The notes under the pieces were generated by a model. That model ran no database searches and was not told where the DNA came from. It worked only from the letters and a program-made list of their open reading frames with translations. A stretch of DNA of 5,654 nt from NCBI GenBank assembly GCA_021159805.1, contig JAGHDT010000301.1, forward strand, positions 1-5,654, written 5' to 3'. Source of the DNA: Anaerolineae bacterium (lineage in GTDB: Bacteria > Chloroflexota > Anaerolineae > B4-G1 > SLSP01). This document shows positions 1 to 4,889 of this stretch, piece by piece. The number at the start of each line of letters is the position of its first letter. The first letter of the stretch is position 1. A program made the translations under genes and the position numbers.

Positions 1-378
1 ATAGATGATAAAGGGCGGGCCGAGAGCCACCAGTAGAGCTGCCGCGCGCCCCGCACGGGCGCCCACACGGCGGGTCAGAAAACGGGTGACGGCTGCGGGG
101 AGCAGCGTCATCGCCAGGGCCGAGAGCGCGCGCCCGGCAAAAGGCGTCCGCCCCACGAGCCCCATCCACGCCTTGAGAATGAGGAAGTAGAGCGGTGGGT
201 GTATGTTGGCGGCGCGGTCCCTTATGATCTCTCCCCACGGGAGACCAGCCAGATGCAGGCTGATGCCCTCGTCCCACCAGATCGACTGGGCGTCGAGGGT
301 CAGGATGAGAAGCGCAAAGATGAGCAAGCAACACGAAAGCGGCCGGAGCAGCACTCGCCTGGTCTTGGACTGCGTCAC
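1..378 (-). CDS. GT-C family membrane glycosyltransferase (PMT/ArnT-like), N-terminal part, cut by window edge
   Basis: The first 126 residues are present and the frame stays open to the window edge. Residues 14-28 form a hydrophobic first membrane helix after a basic N-terminus. A loop with WWDEG (34-38) follows; in GT-C enzymes an acidic residue in this first outer loop is catalytic. HPPLYF (60-65) and the following helix end in GRALSAL (82-88), the usual order in family 39/83-like glycosyltransferases. Further hydrophobic segments lie near 84-97 and 112-126. Such proteins move a sugar from a polyprenyl-phosphate donor to lipid, protein or glycan on the outer face of the membrane; the acceptor cannot be told from this fragment. 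The start is GTG: an in-frame TGA lies two codons upstream, and GAGGT (386-390) sits 7 nt before it. It follows metG by about 100 bp on the same strand with no terminator seen, so cotranscription is plausible. Many members are annotated only as hypothetical membrane proteins. Confidence 0.85.
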   Translation of the reverse strand, partial: MTQSKTRRVLLRPLSCCLLIFALLILTLDAQSIWWDEGISLHLAGLPWGEIIRDRAANIHPPLYFLILKAWMGLVGRTPFAGRALSALAMTLLPAAVTRFLTRRVGARAGRAAALLVALGPPFIIY

Positions 379-481
379 GTGTCAGACCTCAGCACAAGGT
401 GCAACACGCCGTGGTGGGACCGAATGGGCCCCTCCTCACAGACGTACCGCACTGGTGGATCAAACGACCGCGGATGGGCCT

Positions 482-2254
482 CTATGTGGTCAGCCGAGCA
501 AGTTCTTCTTCCACCACACTGTCGTCGAGCTTCTTGAAGATGGGCTTGGGCTTCTGAAGCGGTCGGCCCGCTGGCAGCGGCTCGAACGCCCACGTACCCG
601 ATGCAGCCGCATCGTCGTACCTGAGGACCTCGTGCGTCCCCCGCGCGTCCTTCACCGTCTCGATCACCTGCTCGCCGAAGATCGACGTCTCGTAGCCCAG
701 GGCCTTGTGGAGGATCTCGGAAGAAAAGGGCAGGAACGGCGCGAAGAGGACCTTCAGCGCATTGATCGCCTGCAGCGCCACGTAGAGGCTGGTCCCGGCG
801 GCGGCGCGGTCGGTCTTCATCTGCGTCCACGGAGCCTTGACCTCGAGAAAGCGGTTGACCTCGCGTGCCAAAGAGAGAGCCTCGTTCATGCCGGCACGGA
901 ACTTGCGCGCGGTCAGTTGAGCACCCACGACATCAAAGCCGCCTCTGACTTTATCCAGCAGCTCGGTGTCCGCGTCGGACAGCTCGCCGGGCTCCGGCAC
1001 TGCCTTGAAGTGCTTGTAGGTGAACGAGAGCACCCGATGAGACAGGTTCCCCCACACTCCCACCAGCACACCGTTGTTGCGCTGCACGAAGTCGTCCCAC
1101 AGGAAGTCGCTGTCACTGGTCTCGGGCATCACGACAGTCACATAGAAGCGCAGCGCATCTGCATCGTAGCGCGACAACAAGTCAGCGATGGTGATCAAAT
1201 GCCCACGGCTCTTGGAGAATTGCGTACCTGCCAGATTCATGAACTCATTGGCGGGGACATCGGTGGGCAGATTGAGTCGCTTGCTCTCATCATCCTCATA
1301 GAGGCGCCCGACGCCGATCAGCTCGGCAGGCCACATCACCGTGTGGAAGACCGTGTTGTCCTTGCCGATGAAGTAATAGGTCTCGGCATCGGTGTCGTAC
1401 CACCAGTCCTTCCAGAGCCCAGGATTGCCGCGCAGCTTCGCGATCTCGATACTGGCCGATAGGTAACCGATGACGGCCTCAAACCACACATACAACCGCT
1501 TATCATCGTAGCCCTCAACCGGGACAGGGATGCCCCAATTGATGTCGCGAGTGATCGGGCGCCCGCGGAGCCCGCCCTTGACGTAATTCTGGGAGAACTT
1601 GAGCACACCGGGACGCCAGTCTTCCTTGCCGTCCTCGAGATAGGCCAGGACAGCACCCTGAAGCTTGGCCAGATCCAGGAAGAAATGCTCGGTCTCACGG
1701 ATGACCGGGATGGAGCCATCCACCTTGCACCGCGGGTTGCCCAATTCAAGCGCATCGAGGATCTTGCCGCAGTTGTCGCACTGGTCCCCCCGTGCCTCTT
1801 CATAGCCACAGTGCGGACAGACTCCCTCAACATAGCGGTCGGGCAGAAAACGCCCCAGCGTCTCGGAGTAGAATTGCTTCTGCGTCTCCTTATAGACGTA
1901 ACCATTCTTCCGCAGGGTCAGGAACATATCTTGAGAGACGTGATGGTGGGTAGCCGTGTCGGTATGGGTGAACAAGGAGTAGGAGATACCAATGTCGCGC
2001 TGGACTTCCAGGAAGCGGCGGTGGTAGCGCTCGAAGATCTCAGTTGGAGTTACTCCCTCCTGATCCGCGCGAAGTGTCACGGGCGTGCCATGGGCATCAG
2101 ACCCGGAGACCATCAACACGTCGTTGCCCGCCAGGCGATGGTAGCGTGCGAAAATATCGGCCGGGAGGTAGGCCCCCGCAAGATGACCAACGTGGAGATC
2201 ACCGTTGGCATAGGGCCAGGCAACTGAAACAAGTATCTTCTTTCCTGTGGCCAT
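482..2254 (-). CDS. metG: Methionyl-tRNA synthetase (MetRS), 590 aa
   Basis: Class Ia aminoacyl-tRNA synthetase that charges tRNA-Met with methionine, using ATP, in the cytoplasm. The Rossmann catalytic domain opens with PYANGDLHVGH, the HIGH signature being HVGH at 21-24. The connective insertion carries a zinc knuckle with Cys146, Cys149, Cys159 and Cys162. A second knuckle is only a remnant: Cys176 is present, but the partner expected in two-knuckle enzymes is Asp179. The KMSKS loop reads QFSKS (345-349). The helical anticodon-binding domain starts near Asn393, and APW (474-476) contains the tryptophan that matches the anticodon-reading Trp of E. coli MetRS. The chain ends soon after LPAGRPLQKPKPIF (560-573), so the C-terminal dimerising tRNA-binding domain found in longer MetRS is absent; the enzyme is probably monomeric unless a separate Trbp111-like protein exists. 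The ATG is preceded by AAGGAGG with 6 nt spacing. It follows the rpoD terminator and precedes a glycosyltransferase gene. Confidence 0.97.
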   Translation of the reverse strand: MATGKKILVSVAWPYANGDLHVGHLAGAYLPADIFARYHRLAGNDVLMVSGSDAHGTPVTLRADQEGVTPTEIFERYHRRFLEVQRDIGISYSLFTHTDTATHHHVSQDMFLTLRKNGYVYKETQKQFYSETLGRFLPDRYVEGVCPHCGYEEARGDQCDNCGKILDALELGNPRCKVDGSIPVIRETEHFFLDLAKLQGAVLAYLEDGKEDWRPGVLKFSQNYVKGGLRGRPITRDINWGIPVPVEGYDDKRLYVWFEAVIGYLSASIEIAKLRGNPGLWKDWWYDTDAETYYFIGKDNTVFHTVMWPAELIGVGRLYEDDESKRLNLPTDVPANEFMNLAGTQFSKSRGHLITIADLLSRYDADALRFYVTVVMPETSDSDFLWDDFVQRNNGVLVGVWGNLSHRVLSFTYKHFKAVPEPGELSDADTELLDKVRGGFDVVGAQLTARKFRAGMNEALSLAREVNRFLEVKAPWTQMKTDRAAAGTSLYVALQAINALKVLFAPFLPFSSEILHKALGYETSIFGEQVIETVKDARGTHEVLRYDDAAASGTWAFEPLPAGRPLQKPKPIFKKLDDSVVEEELARLTT

Positions 2255-2278
2255 TCTCTTCCTCCTTACCTGTGTGTA

Positions 2279-2307
2279 AGTCTAGCAAAGGTCAACGAAA
2301 CTGCCGA
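2279..2307 (-). promoter_or_regulatory. Candidate metG promoter (weak)
   Basis: Only about 60 bp separate the upstream terminator from the metG ATG, so an own promoter should lie here. The best match is TCGGCA (2302-2307), a 17-bp spacer and TAGACT (2279-2284), each box 4/6 to consensus. It would start RNA near 2272 with a leader of under 20 nt that still includes the AAGGAGG site. An alternative -35, TTGACC (2290-2295), has no good -10 at the right distance. metG could instead be fed by read-through. Confidence 0.3.
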
Positions 2308-2342
2308 GAAAAGAAAGAACCCGCCAGCGAGGCTGGCGGGTT
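2306..2342 (-). terminator. Intrinsic terminator of the DUF177-rpoD transcript
   Basis: A perfect 11-bp inverted repeat (2318-2328 and 2332-2342, arm AACCCGCCAGC) has a 3-nt loop. Read on the minus strand it is followed by TTCTTTCTTTTC, a broken but T-rich tract. It lies about 100 nt beyond the rpoD stop and before metG. On the plus strand only TTT follows, so it is mainly a minus-strand terminator. The 100 nt between the rpoD stop and the hairpin hold no gene I can support. Confidence 0.88.
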
Positions 2343-2443
2343 TCGATCGATCCGTGTGCATCACGGGCGGTCGCGCTTGGGGCGCCTCACACCCCCAGGC
2401 AATTGCACGCTGCACATCATCATGGAACTCCCGGCCCAAACAA

Positions 2444-3598
2444 TCATCTCAAGTAATCCTTCAGGTCACGGCTGCGGCTTGGGTGGCGCAAGCGCCGCAG
2501 CGCGTGTCCTTCAATCTGACGAATCCGTTCGCGCGTCAATCCGAACTTCTGCCCTACTTCCTCCAGCGTGTAGCTGCGGCCATTCTGAAGTCCGAATCGC
2601 ATGCGGAGAATCCTGACCTCACGCGGATGGAGCGTAGCCAGTACCTCTTCGATGCGGTCGCGCAACATACCACTGTGAGCCGTATCGGATGGCGTCGGCG
2701 TCTGCTCATCCTCAATGAAATTACTGAGTTCGCTGTCCTCGTCCTCGCCAACCGGGCGCTCCAAACTGAGCGGCTGCCAGGAGACCCGCATCATCCACTG
2801 AACCTTGCGCGGCTCCAACCCCATCTCTTCGGCCAACTCTTCGGGCGTCGGGCGAACGCCGCGTTCCTGCTCAATCTCCTGAGCCCGCCGGTAGAGCCTG
2901 CGGATGCGGTCACTCATATGCACCGGGACCCGAATCGTCCTGCCCTGATCCGCAATCGCGCGGGTGATTGTCTGCCGGATCCACCACGTGGCGTACGTGC
3001 TGAAACGATAGCCTCGTTGATACTCGAACTTCTCGACAGCCTTCATCAGGCCCAGATTGCCCTCTTGGATCAGGTCGAGAAACGGCACGTTGCGCCCAAT
3101 ATACTTCTTGGCGATGCTCACGACCAAGCGTGTGTTCGCACGAATAAGATGATCGCGTGCCCCCAACCCTTCCGCTACCACCTGCTCCAGACAAGCCAGC
3201 TCTTCGTTCGTGTGGCCGTTGCTCTGTAAGAGCGTCTCAGCCTCAAGCCCCCGCTCGATCTGCTTGGCCAGCGTGACCTCTTCCTTGTTGGTCAACAGCG
3301 GCACCCGAGCCATCTCACGCAGATAAAGCGCCACTGTATCATCAACCCCGATGCCATCAAGGTTATACACGTCCTCTTCCCAATCCCCGTCGTCTCCTCC
3401 TGGGGAATCAACAGAGATCAGTTCTTCTGCTTCTCCTTCTCCGCTGGCCTCTAACTCAATGCCAGCTTGCTTCAATTCGCCCAGCACACTCTCAAGGGAT
3501 GAATCTCCATTCAAAGACGCCAAAGCCTCCAACACATCGTCGACGCCAAGATATCCCTGAGCCTCTGCCTTTTCCAACAGCTCGCCAATTATATCCAT
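2444..3598 (-). CDS. rpoD: Housekeeping RNA polymerase sigma factor (RpoD/SigA, sigma-70 group 1), 384 aa
   Basis: Directs core RNA polymerase to vegetative promoters. A short region-1.1-like head (1-50, with AEAQGYLGVDDVLEAL) leads to an acidic linker (about 51-86). Region 1.2 is near 87-120 (DTVALYLREMARVPLLT). Region 2 spans about 147-228 (IRANTRLVVSIAKKY, DLIQEGNLGLMKAVEKF, FSTYATWWIRQTITRAIADQ). Region 3 is about 229-298 and region 4 about 312-380, with TRERIRQIE (355-363) and LRHPSRSR (370-377). Gln209 and Thr212 correspond to the E. coli region 2.4 residues that read the -10 box; Arg356, Glu357, Arg360 and Gln361 correspond to the -35 recognition helix. All are kept, which fits the near-consensus promoters in this window. 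The length is typical of group 1 factors without the large proteobacterial insert. A TTG at 3637 in the same frame would add 13 residues, but they are encoded by the Shine-Dalgarno stretch, so I chose ATG 3598. The gene lies 45 nt behind DUF177, apparently in one operon. A second SigA-like paralogue elsewhere cannot be excluded. Confidence 0.96.
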   Translation of the reverse strand: MDIIGELLEKAEAQGYLGVDDVLEALASLNGDSSLESVLGELKQAGIELEASGEGEAEELISVDSPGGDDGDWEEDVYNLDGIGVDDTVALYLREMARVPLLTNKEEVTLAKQIERGLEAETLLQSNGHTNEELACLEQVVAEGLGARDHLIRANTRLVVSIAKKYIGRNVPFLDLIQEGNLGLMKAVEKFEYQRGYRFSTYATWWIRQTITRAIADQGRTIRVPVHMSDRIRRLYRRAQEIEQERGVRPTPEELAEEMGLEPRKVQWMMRVSWQPLSLERPVGEDEDSELSNFIEDEQTPTPSDTAHSGMLRDRIEEVLATLHPREVRILRMRFGLQNGRSYTLEEVGQKFGLTRERIRQIEGHALRRLRHPSRSRDLKDYLR

Positions 3599-3601
3599 AG
3601 G

Positions 3602-3608
3602 CCTCCTT
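3602..3608 (-). promoter_or_regulatory. Ribosome binding site that fixes the rpoD start
   Basis: AAGGAGG is a full anti-16S match, but it ends only 3 nt before ATG 3598, shorter than the usual 5-9 nt. The alternative in-frame TTG at 3637 has no purine-rich site before it, so the close ATG is still the better start. Confidence 0.7.
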
Positions 3609-3642
3609 GGATTCTGGGGCTTACCTGCCTCCAACAAAGCAC

Positions 3643-3670
3643 ACTATGCCTGATCCGAATCACTCATCAA
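3643..3670 (-). promoter_or_regulatory. Candidate internal rpoD promoter overlapping the DUF177 stop
   Basis: TTGATG (3665-3670), a 16-bp spacer and CATAGT (3643-3648), both 4/6 to consensus, sit in the last codons of DUF177. RNA would start near 3636, leaving a leader of about 38 nt before the rpoD ATG. Secondary promoters in front of rpoD are known in several bacteria, but this match could be chance. Confidence 0.25.
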
Positions 3671-4153
3671 GTCCCGGAGTGCCTCCCATCGCGGGTCTAT
3701 AGTTACCGTCTCGACGCACGTACACTCACCCGTATTACGATTGCCGCCGCACTCTGGACAGATGCCTTTGCAGTCAGGAGAACAAATGGGGTTAACAGGC
3801 AAACCCAGCCAGGCATACTCTCGCACCAGGGGTGTAAGATCCGCCCAGCCATCCTTGTTTACCCGAACCGGACGTTCCTCAGTCAACTCTGCACCAGGGA
3901 GACTGATGATATCCTCAAGCTCGATCGTAACCGGCTGAAAGAAGGGGGTCAAACAGCGGGCGCACTCAGTTTTCACTTGGGTGTCGAGCTCACCATGGAT
4001 CGATACGCCTTCTGCAACACGCGTCAGTTGAAGATTGCCCTGCAGTTGAATCAGCTCAAGATCACCGACGAGAGCTTGGTCGATATGCAGATCAACCGAC
4101 TCCTGTGCTCCAACCTTGGCATAGGCTATTGTAGAAAGGATCAACTTGATCAT
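3644..4153 (-). CDS. DUF177 (YceD-family) protein, 169 aa
   Basis: Family members are small cytoplasmic proteins; E. coli YceD has been linked to 23S rRNA processing and plant members to 23S rRNA accumulation, so a ribosome-related role is the best inference. The family layout is clear: a strand-rich N-terminal half, CARCLTPF (64-71), an acidic segment, DLTPLVREYAWLGLPVNPIC (105-124), then CKGICPECGG (128-137), CTC (144-146) and DPRWEALRDL (153-162). Cys64, 67, 124, 128, 132, 135, 144 and 146 look able to bind one or two metal ions, probably zinc. The start is ATG 4153: an upstream in-frame TTG (4189) lies inside the -10 box and cannot be in the mRNA. GGAGG (4165-4169) is 11 nt from the ATG, a little far. 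The usual neighbour rpmF (ribosomal protein L32) is missing; rpoD follows after 45 nt instead. Expression is likely driven by the strong promoter at 4189-4217. Confidence 0.92.
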   Translation of the reverse strand: MIKLILSTIAYAKVGAQESVDLHIDQALVGDLELIQLQGNLQLTRVAEGVSIHGELDTQVKTECARCLTPFFQPVTIELEDIISLPGAELTEERPVRVNKDGWADLTPLVREYAWLGLPVNPICSPDCKGICPECGGNRNTGECTCVETVTIDPRWEALRDLMSDSDQA

Positions 4154-4188
4154 TGTATGGCCGGCCTCCGCGTCCCGCCAACAGTGCA

Positions 4189-4217
4189 ATTATAGCATAG
4201 CTGATACCGAACGTCAA
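4189..4217 (-). promoter_or_regulatory. Strong sigma-70 promoter of the DUF177-rpoD operon
   Basis: TTGACG (4212-4217), exactly 17 bp, then TATAAT (4189-4194), a perfect -10 preceded by TG at the extended -10 position (TGCTATAAT). RNA should start near 4182, leaving about 29 nt before the DUF177 ATG. The AAAAAC tract beyond the -35 could act as a short UP-like element. Since the operon includes the housekeeping sigma gene, this promoter is presumably read by its own product. Confidence 0.9.
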
Positions 4218-4223
4218 GTTTTT

Positions 4224-4239
4224 AGAGACAAATGTCTCT
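4224..4239. repeat. Perfect 16-bp palindrome upstream of the DUF177-rpoD promoter
   Basis: AGAGACA, a 2-nt centre (AA), then TGTCTCT: 7-bp arms without mismatch. It ends 6 bp before the -35 box, where activators or repressors commonly bind as dimers. On the plus strand it is followed by TTATTA and could pass as a weak terminator, but no plus-strand gene lies upstream to be terminated. An operator is the better reading, without proof. Confidence 0.6.
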
Positions 4240-4411
4240 TTATTATGCCATTCTCCAGCATGTCGTGAGCTCTCCTGAAACAAGGAGACGCAACACAGCT
4301 GACACCCATATCTAGTGTCGCAGAGATACGACTGCGCCAGGTGTGGGGGGGACGTTGAATGTCTTCACATTCTATGACCCTCTTTGCCGTGGAACCGGTC
4401 AACCTTCCACG
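4240..4411. other. Gene-free stretch with several short dyads
   Basis: Between the acpP terminator and the rpoD operon promoter region no reading frame has both a start with a ribosome site and a recognisable product. I see four small inverted repeats: TCTCCT/AGGAGA (4271-4276 and 4283-4288, 6-nt loop); GACAC/GTGTC (4301-4305 and 4315-4319); GAATGT/ACATTC (4357-4362 and 4367-4372, 4-nt loop); and the longer repeat around 4380-4420 listed separately. I found no convincing promoter for a small RNA on either strand. It may be plain spacer, a regulatory region, or an untranslated RNA. Confidence 0.5.
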
Positions 4412-4420
4412 CAAAAAGAG
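4380..4420. repeat. Imperfect inverted repeat overlapping the acpP terminator T-tract
   Basis: Arms 4380-4394 and 4405-4420 match over 15-16 nt apart from one small mismatch/indel; the inner CGTGGAA/TTCCACG is perfect, with a 10-nt loop. The outer arm contains the T-tract and the last stem bases of the acpP terminator, so the two hairpins cannot form fully at once in one RNA. Confidence 0.6.
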
Positions 4421-4444
4421 ACCACCGCCTCGCGATGGCCTCTT
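4412..4444 (-). terminator. Intrinsic terminator of acpP
   Basis: Read on the minus strand, AGAGGCCATCGC pairs with GCGGTGGTCTCT (4432-4443 with 4417-4428), 12 bp with two G-U pairs and a 3-nt loop, followed directly by TTTTG. It lies 37 nt past the acpP stop, so acpP is probably monocistronic and separated from DUF177-rpoD. Confidence 0.88.
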
Positions 4445-4480
4445 CTGCGCAGAAAGTTGACGCCGAATCTAGCCCACCTG

Positions 4481-4714
4481 CTATTTCGCCGAAACGAAGT
4501 CCACGGCACCCTGTACCGTGGTGATGCTGCGGGCATCATCATCGGAAATGCGGGTGCCAAACTCATCCTCGAAGGCCATAATCAGTTCAACCAAATCAAG
4601 GGAGTCAGCCCCCAAATCATCACGGAAGCTCGCTTCCGGGGTGATCTTGTCCTCTTCAACGGCAAGAGTATCGACGATAATAGCCTTGATCTTCGAATAA
4701 GCGTCCTCGGTCAT
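4481..4714 (-). CDS. acpP: Acyl carrier protein, 77 aa
   Basis: Small acidic carrier that holds growing acyl chains as thioesters on a phosphopantetheine arm during type II fatty acid synthesis in the cytoplasm. The arm attaches to Ser38 in GADSLDLVELIMAFEDEF (35-52), the classic helix-II signature. The length and four-helix pattern are standard, and the chain ends TTVQGAVDFVSAK. ATG 4714 was chosen because GAGGAGG precedes it at normal spacing and the family begins at this residue; 20 further codons in frame upstream (to 4774) would add sequence unlike any ACP. It stands alone: no fabH, fabD, fabG or fabF neighbour is in the window, and a terminator follows. It diverges from an isoprenoid gene with which it shares a compact promoter region. 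A carrier for another acyl pathway is possible, but nothing here suggests it. Confidence 0.96.
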   Translation of the reverse strand: MTEDAYSKIKAIIVDTLAVEEDKITPEASFRDDLGADSLDLVELIMAFEDEFGTRISDDDARSITTVQGAVDFVSAK

Positions 4715-4750
4715 CGCGCTCCTCCTCAACTTGATGTCACTGTAGGTCCT

Positions 4751-4776
4751 GCATAGGTGCCACGGTTGGCCCATGC
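4751..4776 (-). other. Hairpin in the acpP 5' leader
   Basis: In the predicted leader (RNA start about 4781-4784, ATG 4714) GCATGGG pairs with CCTATGC (7 bp, one G-U) and the inner CCA with TGG around an ACCG loop, leaving a 2-nt bulge. It sits at the very 5' end of the mRNA, 36 nt before the start codon, and leaves the ribosome site free. Such 5' stems often stabilise abundant mRNAs; no known riboswitch class is recognised. Confidence 0.5.
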
Positions 4777-4787
4777 ATATGACTCAC

Positions 4788-4815
4788 ATTGTATGTGCGG
4801 CAGGCCAAATGTCAA
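4788..4815 (-). promoter_or_regulatory. acpP promoter
   Basis: TTGACA (4810-4815), a perfect -35, a 16-bp spacer, then TACAAT (4788-4793), 5/6 to consensus. RNA would start around 4781-4784, giving a leader of about 70 nt. The -35 lies 5 bp from the -35 of the divergent fni promoter. Confidence 0.85.
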
Positions 4816-4820
4816 GAAAG

Positions 4821-4849
4821 TTGACGCTAGCCGTGAGTTAGGGTATAGT
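4821..4849 (+). promoter_or_regulatory. fni promoter
   Basis: TTGACG (4821-4826), a 17-bp spacer and TATAGT (4844-4849), both 5/6 to consensus. RNA would start near 4856-4857, about 33 nt before the ATG. It points away from the acpP promoter. Confidence 0.85.
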
Positions 4850-4889
4850 CAGACTCACTGACCAAGATTCCCCACCAACGGGAGGCTCT

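Noticed and set aside
375..830. 151-codon minus-strand frame overlapping the end of metG
   Set aside because: Out-of-frame shadow of metG with Arg/Gly-rich low-complexity translation. Only its last 16 codons lie in a setting worth a comment, given as a finding.
203..1462. 419-codon plus-strand open frame opposite metG
   Set aside because: It lies antisense to the well-supported metG and across the gene gap, begins with TTG without a clear ribosome site, and shows no family motif. It is a by-product of GC-rich codon bias.
2344..2443. Structured RNA or small gene between the rpoD stop and the terminator
   Set aside because: Only short partial dyads and a CGATCGAT palindrome are seen; nothing supports a gene or a known RNA.
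2354..3229. 291-codon plus-strand frame opposite rpoD
   Set aside because: Antisense shadow of a fully conserved sigma factor; no recognisable domain and no promoter.
4224..4239. Palindrome as a plus-strand intrinsic terminator
   Set aside because: The stem is AT-rich and only 7 bp, and no plus-strand transcription unit lies upstream for it to stop.
4214..4414. 66-codon minus-strand frame in the gap, considered as a missing rpmF (L32)
   Set aside because: The translation lacks the basic N-terminus and the cysteine/lysine pattern of L32, and it has no ribosome site.
4343..4756. 137-codon plus-strand frame opposite acpP
   Set aside because: Antisense to acpP, crosses its terminator, and has no motif or ribosome site.
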